36,876 bases of DNA from an uncultured Pseudomonadota bacterium (GTDB taxonomy: Bacteria; Pseudomonadota; Alphaproteobacteria; Rs-D84). Positions 13,885 through 21,414 of this stretch are shown here, in pieces. The stretch lies in NCBI GenBank assembly GCA_902787665.1, contig CADAHF010000004.1, positions 2,977 through 39,852 on the forward strand. The letters are read 5' to 3'. Numbering within the stretch: position 1 is the first letter of the stretch; each line of letters opens with the position of its first letter. Under the pieces are notes generated by a model. The model worked only from the letters and a program-made list of their open reading frames with translations, did no database searches and was not told the origin of the DNA. Both the position numbers and the translations under genes were made by a program.

Positions 13885-15432
13885 TTACATATCGTCTGGA
13901 ATTTCGTTTACATCAATGTCTGGTATATCATCATTTGTAATCGGTGTGGGTTGGGGTGCATCTGCCACAGGGATAAATGCACTTGCCGCACGTGCCGCAG
14001 ATTCATCCAGATTGTCAAACAAACTGTATTCACCAAAGAACGCAGTATGAATCGTTTCTGTTCGGCCGTGACGGTTTTTGCCGATGATAATTTCTGCCTT
14101 GTTGTGCGCACGTTCCATACGGCGTTTGTAACTTTCCTGGCTTTTTTCGTTAAAGTTACCAGATAGTTTGTTTGCAGGGTCGCGATTTTCAAGATAATAT
14201 TCTTCGCGGTATGTGAACATAACAATGTCGGCATCTTGTTCAATAGAACCAGAATCACGCAAGTCAGATAACATTGGATGTTTATCATCACGTGTCTCAA
14301 CACTACGTGAAAGTTGTGACAGTGCAATCACAGGAACATTCATTTCCTTGGCCAAGATTTTCAAGCCACGTGTGATTTCAGATAATTCTTGAACACGGTT
14401 TTCAATCTTGCGTCCGCCAGGTAATGTCATAAGCTGCAGATAGTCGATTACAATCAACGCGATACCGCCTGCTTTGCGTGCCAAGCGACGTGCGCGGGTA
14501 CGCATCATTGGAACAGACATACCAGGTGTGTCATCAATGTATAGCGGAACACGTCCCAATGCAGACGCATATTGTGTCAATTTCAAAAAGTCACTGTCAT
14601 CCAACGAACCATCGCGTTGCGCAGTTACTGGAATTTTTGCCTGGGATGATACGACACGGGCTGCCAACTGACTTTGTGACATTTCCAAACTGAAGAAAAC
14701 AACGGCACCTTTGTATCTGTCGTTTGCACGACCAGACATAATCGCGTTTGCTGCATTAAAAGCGATGTTCATTGCCAATGTGGTTTTACCCATACCAGGA
14801 CGTCCAGCAATGATAACCAAGTCGGAATTATGTAAACCACTGATTGATTTATCCAAATCAGTCAACCCGGTTGTTAACCCGGATATCCCCTCAGTTTTAT
14901 ATGCAGCGGCGGCTTCTTCAAGTGCGCCTTGCAGGGCGGTCGACAATGGCGCAATTTCGTGCTCGGATGAACCAGTTGTTGCCATGTCGAATAATTTTTG
15001 TTCGGCAACTTCAATCTGGCGTGAAACAGGATTGTCTAAATCTTCGGTAAATGCGGCATCGGTTATGCCTTGGCCAATAGCAATCAAATCACGACGCATC
15101 GCGTTTTCGTAAACGATACGACCGTATTGTTCAACATTTACAACCGTTGCACCAGCGCCCGCAAGTTGTGTTAAATATTCAACACCACCCACAGATTCAA
15201 GTGTTCCTTGTTGGTCCAGATAATTTTTTGCGGTGATGATATCAAATGGAATTCCGGCGGCAAACTGACGCAAAGCTAATTTATAAATCTCTTGATGTGC
15301 AGGGTGCGAAAAATGTTCGGCTTTCAAGAATTCCGAAACACGTTCCAATGCGCGGTTGTCCATTAAAACAGCTGCCAAAACCGCCTGTTCGGCTTCTAGA
15401 TTTGTCGGTAAAGTTTTCGGGGTAAATTCCAT
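13885..15432 (-). CDS. dnaB: Replicative DNA helicase DnaB
   Basis: 515 residues, a full-length cellular-type DnaB. The N-terminal DnaG/DnaC-interacting domain begins TLPTNLEAEQAVLAAVLMDN. The RecA-like C-terminal domain shows Walker A GRPGMGKTT (210-218), the FFSLEMS element, Walker B LIVIDYLQLM (327-335), the ALSQLSRSVE stretch, DLRDSGSIEQDAD and an arginine-finger-like R. The helicase opens the replication fork as a hexamer. A longer in-frame version reaching 15624 overlaps the terminase and lacks homology there, so the start at 15432 is used; it overlaps the start of the terminase nuclease half. No clear SD precedes it. Alphaproteobacterial dnaB normally lies near rpsR/rplI/alr, so its position inside a split terminase gene is highly unusual. 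Whether it is the cell's only copy cannot be seen. Confidence 0.93.
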   Translation of the reverse strand: MEFTPKTLPTNLEAEQAVLAAVLMDNRALERVSEFLKAEHFSHPAHQEIYKLALRQFAAGIPFDIITAKNYLDQQGTLESVGGVEYLTQLAGAGATVVNVEQYGRIVYENAMRRDLIAIGQGITDAAFTEDLDNPVSRQIEVAEQKLFDMATTGSSEHEIAPLSTALQGALEEAAAAYKTEGISGLTTGLTDLDKSISGLHNSDLVIIAGRPGMGKTTLAMNIAFNAANAIMSGRANDRYKGAVVFFSLEMSQSQLAARVVSSQAKIPVTAQRDGSLDDSDFLKLTQYASALGRVPLYIDDTPGMSVPMMRTRARRLARKAGGIALIVIDYLQLMTLPGGRKIENRVQELSEITRGLKILAKEMNVPVIALSQLSRSVETRDDKHPMLSDLRDSGSIEQDADIVMFTYREEYYLENRDPANKLSGNFNEKSQESYKRRMERAHNKAEIIIGKNRHGRTETIHTAFFGEYSLFDNLDESAARAASAFIPVADAPQPTPITNDDIPDIDVNEIPDDM

Positions 15433-16282
15433 GAGTGATATAGTATATGAAAATTTTGCTTTTTCAACGCCTTTTTTACGCGGGTTCAAAAGCCTTAAAA
15501 TACCGATTGTTGACACAGATGGAAACCCCGCATGGCCTGAAATGTTCCCATTAGATGCGATTGAAAATCTGCGAGATACGGTTGGTGTGCGATATTTCGC
15601 ATCCCAGATGATGTTAAACCCCATGCCCCCAGAACGAATCAGATTGGATCCGGGCGCAATGCATTTCTATGACGAAGATTTTAACCCATATAGTTCTAAA
15701 ATTGGAGATTGTATTATTACAGGTGCGATGATGTATTGGGACCCCAGTTCCGCGGGTGCGCATTCGGATGGCAGTGTATGTGTCATGATATATCGCGATG
15801 ATAAATCGCATCGTGTATTTATTCATGATGTTGTGTATATGCGTGTTGCGGATAATGATGAACACCCAATGGCGCACCAATGTGATACGGTTTTACAATT
15901 TATGTTGCGTTACTGTATGCGACGAATTTGTATTGAAACAAACGGCATAGGTAATACTTTGCCAGAAATTTTACGTGATGTCGCAGCAAAATCAGGTTAC
16001 GACATTGTTGTGCAACGCATTGTGAATAACAAAAGAAAATGCGACCGAATAATCGACACAATTGAACCAATACTTTCCACTGGACGACTTTATTGCGCAA
16101 CGCGTGTGCGTTCAACGCCATTGTTAGCGGAAATGATAGGTTGGTCGCCATGTGGATATGCGGGACATGACGATGGAATTGATGCGGTTGCTGGTGCAAT
16201 TTCTGCAACCCCAGTGCCAATTCACCCGATTGGTCGGGCAACCCAGATTTATTCCGCAAATACAAAATTCAAAATATCTTAA
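15431..16282 (+). CDS. Terminase large subunit, C-terminal nuclease half
   Basis: 283 residues. It begins in the linker (STPFLRGFKSLKIPI, then AWPEMFPLDAI and YFASQMMLNP), which in intact alphaproteobacterial terminases follows directly after the GTPHT motif. The RNase H-like nuclease carries the acidic residues YWDPSSAG (D104), CIETNGIG (E169) and GHDDGIDAVAG (D247/D248/D251). The ATPase half is at 11514-12119. The start is ATG 15431, which shares bases with the dnaB start on the other strand, with GGGG at 15419-15422 as a possible RBS. An extension from 15356 runs antisense through dnaB and is not homologous to anything expected. The portal gene follows 20 bases later. Confidence 0.85.
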   Translation: MSDIVYENFAFSTPFLRGFKSLKIPIVDTDGNPAWPEMFPLDAIENLRDTVGVRYFASQMMLNPMPPERIRLDPGAMHFYDEDFNPYSSKIGDCIITGAMMYWDPSSAGAHSDGSVCVMIYRDDKSHRVFIHDVVYMRVADNDEHPMAHQCDTVLQFMLRYCMRRICIETNGIGNTLPEILRDVAAKSGYDIVVQRIVNNKRKCDRIIDTIEPILSTGRLYCATRVRSTPLLAEMIGWSPCGYAGHDDGIDAVAGAISATPVPIHPIGRATQIYSANTKFKIS

Positions 16283-16302
16283 ACAAAAATAAAGGATAAA
16301 AA

Positions 16303-17535
16303 ATGTCAACAAACATCAAACAATTACAGCAAATGTATAAACGCGCACTTGATATGCGTGCGCCATGGTTGAAAAGATGGGATGATGCGCGACGCTATAC
16401 AATGCCATCAAACGACGATGATATTGCCACTCTGTTCGATTCAACTGCTGCAGATGCCGCAGATAATTTGGCGGCGTCAATGTATTCGCTGATTACGCCA
16501 CCGGAATCGTTGTGGATGACATTGGTCCCAGAAAGTGACGCATCACCAAACGCGGAATTTGCAACCGCGGCATTTCGTGCGAACTTGAACGATTCTAATT
16601 TTTATACAACGGTGCATCAGTGCTATATGGACCTGGTAGTTCTTGGAACGGCATGTTTGTTTATGGCGGAAACACCAATTGGTTCGTCTTCTGCGTTTAC
16701 GTTCACTGCAATTCCAATGTCAGATATTGCGATTTTGCCAAATGCGGTATTCCACACGACATCAATGCATGCTTGTGATGTTGTCGCGCGTTTTCCAAAA
16801 TGGACACCACCGGCAGATTTGCGTTCTAAAATCGAACAAGATCCAGAAATCCCACTAAAATTGGTGCAAAGTTTGGTTGGTACAGATTTTGTTGCATGGT
16901 TGGATGTTGGTGGCGATATTGAAAACAATATTGTTTCAACTGGAACTTTTGAAACTAATCCATATATTATTTTCCGTTGGTCTATTTCCAGTGGTGAATT
17001 ATATGGCCGTGGCCCAGTTATGCGTGCGTTGCCAGATATTAAAACCGCAAATAAAGTTGTAGAACTGGTATTGAAAAATGCAACAATAGCCGTTTCTGGT
17101 ATATGGCAAGCCGATGATGATGGTGTTATAAATCTGGCTAATATTGATTTGACTCCTGGTGCAATTATACCAAAGGCGGTTGGGTCATCTGGGTTAACAC
17201 CTTTGTCTTCGGGGGCAAATTTTGATGTGTCGCAACTGGTATTAAAAGATTTACGCGAACGCATCCGTCACGCAATGTTGGCAGATCGTTTGGGGTTGTT
17301 GTCTGAAAAAGAAATGACCGCAACCGAAATCATGGCACGTAATGCCGATATGATGCGAATTTTGGGTGCAACATACGGACGCCTGTTGCACGAATTTATA
17401 CGCCCATTGGTTGATAGAGGTCTGCAAATTCTTTCGCGCCGTGGCACGATTGAACGCGTCGTATTAAACAGTGATGCAGAATTAAAATATATTGCACCAA
17501 TCGCGCAAATGGCTGTTACTGAAAACATAATTTAA
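16303..17535 (+). CDS. Portal / head-to-tail connector protein (podovirus type)
   Basis: 410 residues. The dodecameric portal sits at one capsid vertex, receives the terminase and attaches the tail. Family features are the N-terminal APWLKRWDDARRYTMPSNDD, FDSTAADAADNLAASMYSLI, LWMTLVPESD, then YMDLVVLGTACLFMAE and GELYGRGPVMRALPDIKTAN, with a helical C-terminus ITAT/MTATEIMARNADMMRILG. This is the order of T7 gp8-like connectors; T7 gp8 is ~536 residues, so this one is compact. It is located after the terminase nuclease half and before a Bbp19-like protein. The RBS AAAGGATAAAA precedes the start. Confidence 0.82.
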   Translation: MSTNIKQLQQMYKRALDMRAPWLKRWDDARRYTMPSNDDDIATLFDSTAADAADNLAASMYSLITPPESLWMTLVPESDASPNAEFATAAFRANLNDSNFYTTVHQCYMDLVVLGTACLFMAETPIGSSSAFTFTAIPMSDIAILPNAVFHTTSMHACDVVARFPKWTPPADLRSKIEQDPEIPLKLVQSLVGTDFVAWLDVGGDIENNIVSTGTFETNPYIIFRWSISSGELYGRGPVMRALPDIKTANKVVELVLKNATIAVSGIWQADDDGVINLANIDLTPGAIIPKAVGSSGLTPLSSGANFDVSQLVLKDLRERIRHAMLADRLGLLSEKEMTATEIMARNADMMRILGATYGRLLHEFIRPLVDRGLQILSRRGTIERVVLNSDAELKYIAPIAQMAVTENII

Positions 17536-17549
17536 AAAAAGAGTAAAAA

Positions 17550-17741
17550 ATGACCGATATTGAAAAAAATTTTGTTCGTGCATTTAATACACCGTCGGGA
17601 CAAATAGTGTTGGAACACTTGCGTAAAATAACCATAGAACGAAGTTTGGGGATAAACGCAACAGATAATGAATTACGCTGGAACGAGGCACAACGCGCAC
17701 TTGTTCGACAAATAGAACATCTTGCATTGGGGGGCAAATAA
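17550..17741 (+). CDS. Bbp19-like small phage protein
   Basis: 63 residues. The sequence EKNFVRAFNTPSGQIVLEHL followed by a helical stretch ending RALVRQIEHLA resembles the Bbp19 family ('FxRVFxTPeGqxVLxxL ... gxrxlvxxI'), small proteins encoded beside portal genes in podovirus-like prophages. The role is unknown; it has been seen as a virion or packaging accessory. It starts after GAGTAAAAA following the portal and ends just before the next gene (one base apart). Confidence 0.55.
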   Translation: MTDIEKNFVRAFNTPSGQIVLEHLRKITIERSLGINATDNELRWNEAQRALVRQIEHLALGGK

Positions 17742-17742
17742 A

Positions 17743-18003
17743 ATGTCAAATAAACAGAATTCTTTATCAAACATAATTGATACTTTGCGTGGCGGGTGGT
17801 TTTTAATTGCCTTTATTGCCGGTATGGTTTATTGGGTTGCGCGCCAAGATTTTTCATTGGATGATTTGGCGCGTGCAAATGAACGCATAACTGCATTAGA
17901 AAATCGCACGACCATTTTGGAAACTGGTATCGGTCAATTACAAATGAAAATAGACGGAATCAAAGAAGATGTTACACTTATTAAAAGTGCGGTTATAAAA
18001 TAA
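17743..18003 (+). CDS. Membrane-anchored coiled-coil protein (lysis accessory or holin-like)
   Basis: 86 residues. One membrane helix (WFLIAFIAGMVYWVA, about residues 19-33) is followed by a coiled-coil region (LARANERITALENRTTILET, then IGQLQMKIDGIKEDVTLIKS). This arrangement is common for small phage membrane proteins near lysis or portal genes, such as spanin/Rz-type proteins and holin accessories. The RBS GGGGGG precedes the start. It is the last gene of the phage-like cluster, with the hairpin at 18006-18030 after it. No tail fibre or receptor-binding protein follows. The function is inferred only from layout. Confidence 0.55.
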   Translation: MSNKQNSLSNIIDTLRGGWFLIAFIAGMVYWVARQDFSLDDLARANERITALENRTTILETGIGQLQMKIDGIKEDVTLIKSAVIK

Positions 18004-18005
18004 AA

Positions 18006-18030
18006 AACCCCGCATGATGCGGGGAAACTT
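18006..18030. terminator. Terminator at the end of the phage-like cluster
   Basis: CCCCGCA (18006-18012) and TGCGGGG (18016-18022), with a 3-base loop, form a strong hairpin followed by AAACTTTT. The reverse strand has TTTT beyond it too. It separates the + cluster from ppiD, which converges on it. Confidence 0.7.
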
Positions 18031-19452
18031 TTACTGGTTGTTGTTGCCCAGAAATCGACGATATACTTTTTCGTTCACCTTGATTGGATTTTCACGAATA
18101 AGGAACGAATTGTAATCGTCTGTAATTCCGCGTGATGTCATTTTCGCAACTTCTTTTTCCAAATCAGCCGATTTTTTAGCATCTGTCTTTGGTTGTGCGC
18201 TTGATTTAACACGCATAACATAAAATGCCTTTTTCCCTGGCACAATTGCACTTTGTCCAATGTCTGATTTGAATGCCGCAACCAACACTTCGTCTGGTGC
18301 ACCAGATGCGCGTGAAACGCGGACAGATTTTTTGGACTGCATTGGTTTGCCATTTTTGACATCAACCAAAATTTCATTTGCGTGAACATATGCCTTTTTT
18401 TCGCGCACATCGCGCGCCCAATCATCAGACAATGTCTTTTTCACAGAATCAAAATCAGCGGTATGTGCCGGCGTAACCTTGTCAAGACGCATAATCACAA
18501 ATCCCGATTTTGTTTCAATTAATTCTGATTCTGTGCCTTCCTCCATTGAATACAACTTAGATATCATAGCATCTGTCAAAACATCATCTTTTGGTAATTG
18601 TTTCGCAGAAAATGGTTTCAATGACACAAACTTTGCCTTGTTCTTAGACGCGGCTTCTTGTAATGTGTCACCACCGATGATTGCATCTTCGACCTTTATT
18701 GCGGTATCGTATGCATTGCTGTATGCATCAGGTTTGCTCATATCCGCAGAAACCAAGACATATGATGCTGTGCGCGTTTCTGGAACAGTTTGTGGATGCA
18801 TTGCGTAAAACTGGCGCAAATCATCATCTGTTGGTTTGCCAGCCTTAAAATCATTATATTGCACTGTTACATATTCAATATCGCGTTCAGCATAACGCGC
18901 ATTATACATAGCAGTTGTTGCAAATTTTGGTGTTTTAATTGGTGTGGCCATCGAACCCAACACCATTGAACGCAAAACACTGTTGCGCAAGATGTCGGCA
19001 AATTCCGCCTCAGAATAACCGGAATTACGCAATACAGTATCAAATTTTAATGTTGAAAATTTGCCGTCTTCTTGGAATTCTGGATATTCACGAATTTCGC
19101 GCGCAATACGGTGGTCAGAAACGATAAATCCCATATCGTGCCCACGATTTTCAACCATTGTTTGAGTTGTTAATTTTGAGATAATATCGTTCTGGAACTT
19201 TTGTGCAGCAATTGGGTCAACATATACATCACGCATTTCTTCACGTGACATAGATGCCAATTCACGCGACCGTTCCAAATTATATTGTTGAACAGAAACC
19301 TTTGACGAGCCAACACGGACAAGCGTCGTGTCACTTAATACATTTCCAAAAATCCATTCAGCCACACCCCAGCCCACAAAAGAAAAGGCCAAAATTGTAA
19401 TTAAAACTTTCGCAATCGGCTTTTCCGACGCATTACGTAAATATTCTAGCAT
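18031..19452 (-). CDS. ppiD: Periplasmic folding factor, PpiD/SurA-N type (membrane-anchored)
   Basis: 473 residues. The start at 19452 gives MLEYLRNASEKPIAKVLITI, a short cytoplasmic part followed by one membrane helix (LITILAFSFVGWGVAEWIF). A periplasmic SurA-N/PpiD chaperone domain and a parvulin-like middle segment (ETRTASYVLVSADM...AASKNKAKFVSL...MRLDKVTPA) follow. An upstream ATG at 19500 would add an unrelated stretch. PpiD assists folding of proteins emerging from the Sec translocon. The peptidyl-prolyl isomerase core is poorly conserved and may be inactive; this is not certain from sequence alone. The divergent tpiA neighbour is usual in Alphaproteobacteria. Confidence 0.8.
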   Translation of the reverse strand: MLEYLRNASEKPIAKVLITILAFSFVGWGVAEWIFGNVLSDTTLVRVGSSKVSVQQYNLERSRELASMSREEMRDVYVDPIAAQKFQNDIISKLTTQTMVENRGHDMGFIVSDHRIAREIREYPEFQEDGKFSTLKFDTVLRNSGYSEAEFADILRNSVLRSMVLGSMATPIKTPKFATTAMYNARYAERDIEYVTVQYNDFKAGKPTDDDLRQFYAMHPQTVPETRTASYVLVSADMSKPDAYSNAYDTAIKVEDAIIGGDTLQEAASKNKAKFVSLKPFSAKQLPKDDVLTDAMISKLYSMEEGTESELIETKSGFVIMRLDKVTPAHTADFDSVKKTLSDDWARDVREKKAYVHANEILVDVKNGKPMQSKKSVRVSRASGAPDEVLVAAFKSDIGQSAIVPGKKAFYVMRVKSSAQPKTDAKKSADLEKEVAKMTSRGITDDYNSFLIRENPIKVNEKVYRRFLGNNNQ

Positions 19453-19463
19453 TTGTTCCCCTT

Positions 19464-19491
19464 TTGCGTTACCATAGCAAAACGATATAAT
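19464..19491 (+). promoter_or_regulatory. Promoter for tpiA
   Basis: TTGCGT (19464-19469), a 16-base spacer, then TATAAT (19486-19491), a full -10 consensus. It overlaps the upstream region of the divergent ppiD gene and lies 27 bases before tpiA. Confidence 0.6.
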
Positions 19492-19518
19492 GAAAATCAA
19501 CGAAAAAAAGGGGAAAAT

Positions 19519-20220
19519 ATGAAAATTATCGCGGGAAATTGGAAAATGAACGGGTCAAAAGCAACCCTGCACGAAATGCAACAGCGTTTAAGTGAAATTA
19601 ATACCGAAAATCGTGTGATTTTATGCGTTCCGTTCACAATGATTGATGGCGATTCTGCCCCCGCAGCCATTGGTGCCCAAGATGTGTCGGTTCACGACCA
19701 TGGTGCGTTTACGGGCGAAATATCGGTGTCTATGTTGAAAGAGGCGGGTGCAAAATATGTAATTGTCGGGCACAGCGAATGTCGTATGTATCACGGTGAT
19801 ACAAATGAAATTGTTAACCAAAAGGCCAAAATGGCGCTGGATGCGGGTATTACACCTATAATTTGCGTTGGTGAAACAATGGAAGAGCGGGATGCCGGCA
19901 AAACATTGGAAATAATTGAATCTGGGGTGCGTGAATCGGTACCAAGCGATGGCGGTGATGTAATCGTTGCATATGAGCCGCGTTGGGCTATTGGTGCTGG
20001 TATTACACCAACCGATGACGATATTGCGGATGCGCATAAATTGATTGCTGGTATATTGGAGAAAATGGGGCGGGGCGGCACACCAATTTTGTATGGTGCC
20101 AGTGTAAAAGGCGCAAATGCAGCCCAAATAATGTCAATTCCATATGTTGATGGGGTTCTTGTTGGTGGTGCGTCCTTGAAACCGGACGATTTCATACCTA
20201 TAATAATGGCAACTAAATAA
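19519..20220 (+). CDS. tpiA: Triose-phosphate isomerase
   Basis: 233 residues (most are ~250). It interconverts dihydroxyacetone phosphate and glyceraldehyde 3-phosphate. The catalytic lysine is in IIAGNWKMNG, the catalytic histidine in VIVGHSECR and the catalytic glutamate in VAYEPRWAIGAG. The phosphate-gripping loop and the C-terminal phosphate site (YGASVKGANA, DGVLVGGASLK) are present. Two near-invariant positions differ: HSECR for HSERR and YEPRWAIGAG for YEPVWAIGTG. Both are in otherwise intact motifs, so activity is likely. The RBS GGGGAAAA precedes the ATG. A GC-rich hairpin lies between it and grpE. Confidence 0.95.
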   Translation: MKIIAGNWKMNGSKATLHEMQQRLSEINTENRVILCVPFTMIDGDSAPAAIGAQDVSVHDHGAFTGEISVSMLKEAGAKYVIVGHSECRMYHGDTNEIVNQKAKMALDAGITPIICVGETMEERDAGKTLEIIESGVRESVPSDGGDVIVAYEPRWAIGAGITPTDDDIADAHKLIAGILEKMGRGGTPILYGASVKGANAAQIMSIPYVDGVLVGGASLKPDDFIPIIMATK

Positions 20221-20234
20221 TATTAATCTAACAA

Positions 20235-20260
20235 TCGGGGGTGAATCCGCCGCCCCCCTT
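20235..20260 (+). repeat. GC-rich hairpin between tpiA and grpE
   Basis: GGGGG (20237-20241) and CCCCC (about 20253-20258) enclose TGAATCCGCCG. There is no T run, so it is a weak terminator at best; it may be part of the grpE leader. Confidence 0.35.
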
Positions 20261-20280
20261 AAATTTATATGGGTGACATT

Positions 20281-20805
20281 ATGGACGATAAAGATGTACA
20301 GGTTGAAAGTGTTTCTTTGGAAGATGCCAAGGAAGAACAAGTGACAACAGAAAAATCTATCACAGAACAACCAGAAATCATGGAAACTGATAAGTTAAAT
20401 GCACAAATCGCAGAATTGAACGATAAATATTTGCGTGTGGCCGCTGAACTGGAAAATACCCGTCGGCGCGCTGCTATTGATGCCGATGCGTCTGCACGCA
20501 ATCGGGCCATGTCGGTGGCACGGCACTTTTTGCCAGTGATTGATGCTGTATATGCGGCATTGACACATAATCCCGATGACGATGGTGTAAAATCTATGGT
20601 GCGTGCGATAGAGGCGGCATGCAGCAACATTGGTATGGTAAAAATAGAATCTGTGGGCCAAAAACTAAATCCGCAATTTCATAATGCTGTTCAAGTAGTT
20701 GAGAAAGAAGATACAGAATCAAATATTATTGTTGAAGAAATGCAAACTGGATATATGTTCGGTGATACAGTATTACGACCAGCAATGGTTGTTGTTGCAA
20801 AATAA
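20281..20805 (+). CDS. grpE: GrpE nucleotide exchange factor
   Basis: 174 residues. GrpE releases ADP from DnaK in the Hsp70 cycle. It has an acidic disordered N-terminus, a long dimerising helix (LNAQIAELNDKYLRVAAELE, NTRRRAAIDADASARNRAMS), then the head domain with FLPVIDAVYAALTH and VGQKLNPQFHNAVQVVE, ending with the GYMFGDTVLRPAMVVVAK signature. The start at 20281 has GGGTGAC eight bases upstream; the in-frame ATG at 20269 is the alternative. dnaK/dnaJ are not nearby. A terminator follows at 20811. Confidence 0.95.
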   Translation: MDDKDVQVESVSLEDAKEEQVTTEKSITEQPEIMETDKLNAQIAELNDKYLRVAAELENTRRRAAIDADASARNRAMSVARHFLPVIDAVYAALTHNPDDDGVKSMVRAIEAACSNIGMVKIESVGQKLNPQFHNAVQVVEKEDTESNIIVEEMQTGYMFGDTVLRPAMVVVAK

Positions 20806-20810
20806 AAAAC

Positions 20811-20838
20811 ACCGCCCAATCGGGCGGTGTTTTTTTAT
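20811..20838 (+). terminator. Terminator after grpE
   Basis: ACACCGCCC-AATC-GGGCGGTGT followed by seven T, a perfect 9-bp stem. It also reaches the 3' end of the reverse-strand lipoprotein gene at 20840. Confidence 0.85.
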
Positions 20839-20839
20839 T

Positions 20840-20992
20840 TTATCTGCAACCACCAGTTGCGTTACCGATCATTTTCGAAATCGAAATATCTTTGTGTAAC
20901 AAGAAGTCATATTCACAGTTACCAGATTTATATGAACCTGTGCAGGCGGCCAATGTCATAACAGCAAACAATGCTAAGATTACTTTTTTCAT
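20840..20992 (-). CDS. Small lipoprotein
   Basis: 50 residues, too short for most gene callers' comfort but well supported. AAAGGAG lies upstream of the ATG, and a lipoprotein signal peptide MKKVILALFAVMTLAAC ends in a lipobox (LAAC), so the mature protein begins with the lipidated cysteine. The rest is CTGSYKSGNCEYDFLLHKD, then ISISKMIGNATGGCR with two more cysteines. A promoter (TTGATA, 16-base spacer, TATAAT) lies at 21053-21026 on the same strand. Function unknown. It is adjacent to the VirB8/VirB7-like operon, so a small secretion-system lipoprotein is one possibility. Confidence 0.7.
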   Translation of the reverse strand: MKKVILALFAVMTLAACTGSYKSGNCEYDFLLHKDISISKMIGNATGGCR

Positions 20993-21025
20993 GGTGTCTC
21001 CTTTCTGTTGAAAAAGTATGCCTTG

Positions 21026-21053
21026 ATTATAAAGGAATCAATTCACATATCAA
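21026..21053 (-). promoter_or_regulatory. Promoter for the small lipoprotein gene
   Basis: On the reverse strand TTGATA (21053-21048), a 16-base spacer and TATAAT (21031-21026), followed after ~30 bases by the lipoprotein start with its AAAGGAG ribosome site. Confidence 0.6.
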
Positions 21054-21060
21054 GAGTTTT

Positions 21061-21414
21061 TTACAATGCCCCGCGCGCCCAGTATATTTGCAGACCACAA
21101 ACCAAAATCGCATCGAATCGTGCATCTCCGGTCCAATTGTTTTTTGCAATAAAGTTTTCAGCGGCCCGACGCAGGCGAACGCGTTGGGTGGGTGTAATTG
21201 CATCCCATGCGGTGCCAATGGTTGCACGACGCTTAACTTCAACAAAAATCATTAAATTACGACGGCGGGCAATAATATCTATTTCTGCGCGCCCAGTATT
21301 ACGGCCAGTGATATAACGCGATTTTACAATACGAAAACCATGCAATCGCAGATATAATTTAGCCCAAAACTCTGCAAAAATTCCGGATTCATAACTTGTC
21401 ATATTAAAATGCAT
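21061..21414 (-). CDS. YraN-family predicted nuclease (UPF0102)
   Basis: 117 residues. The family has a Holliday-resolvase-like endonuclease fold. The visible core is YESGIFAEFWAKLYLRLHGF, RNTGRAEIDIIARR (an aspartate of the metal site), FVEVKRR (the ExK of the site) and LRRAAENFIAKN, then ARFDAILV. The biological substrate is not known. The ATG at 21414 overlaps the upstream gene by 11 bases; an internal ATG at 21402 is also possible. It is the last gene of a five-gene reverse operon. The C-terminal tail (QIYWARGAL) differs from the usual IxNAF ending, so it may be slightly altered. Confidence 0.85.
   Translation of the reverse strand: MHFNMTSYESGIFAEFWAKLYLRLHGFRIVKSRYITGRNTGRAEIDIIARRRNLMIFVEVKRRATIGTAWDAITPTQRVRLRRAAENFIAKNNWTGDARFDAILVCGLQIYWARGAL

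Noticed and set aside
15356..15430. N-terminal extension of the terminase nuclease half
   Set aside because: It is antisense to conserved dnaB codons and does not resemble terminase; ATG 15431 fits better.
15433..15624. N-terminal extension of DnaB
   Set aside because: It lies antisense to conserved terminase sequence, and the DnaB family starts at the LPTNLEAEQ region.
19519..20220. Triose-phosphate isomerase with HSECR and YEPRW variants as a possible non-functional copy
   Set aside because: All catalytic residues (Lys, His, Glu) are present and the frame is intact; treated as normal divergence.
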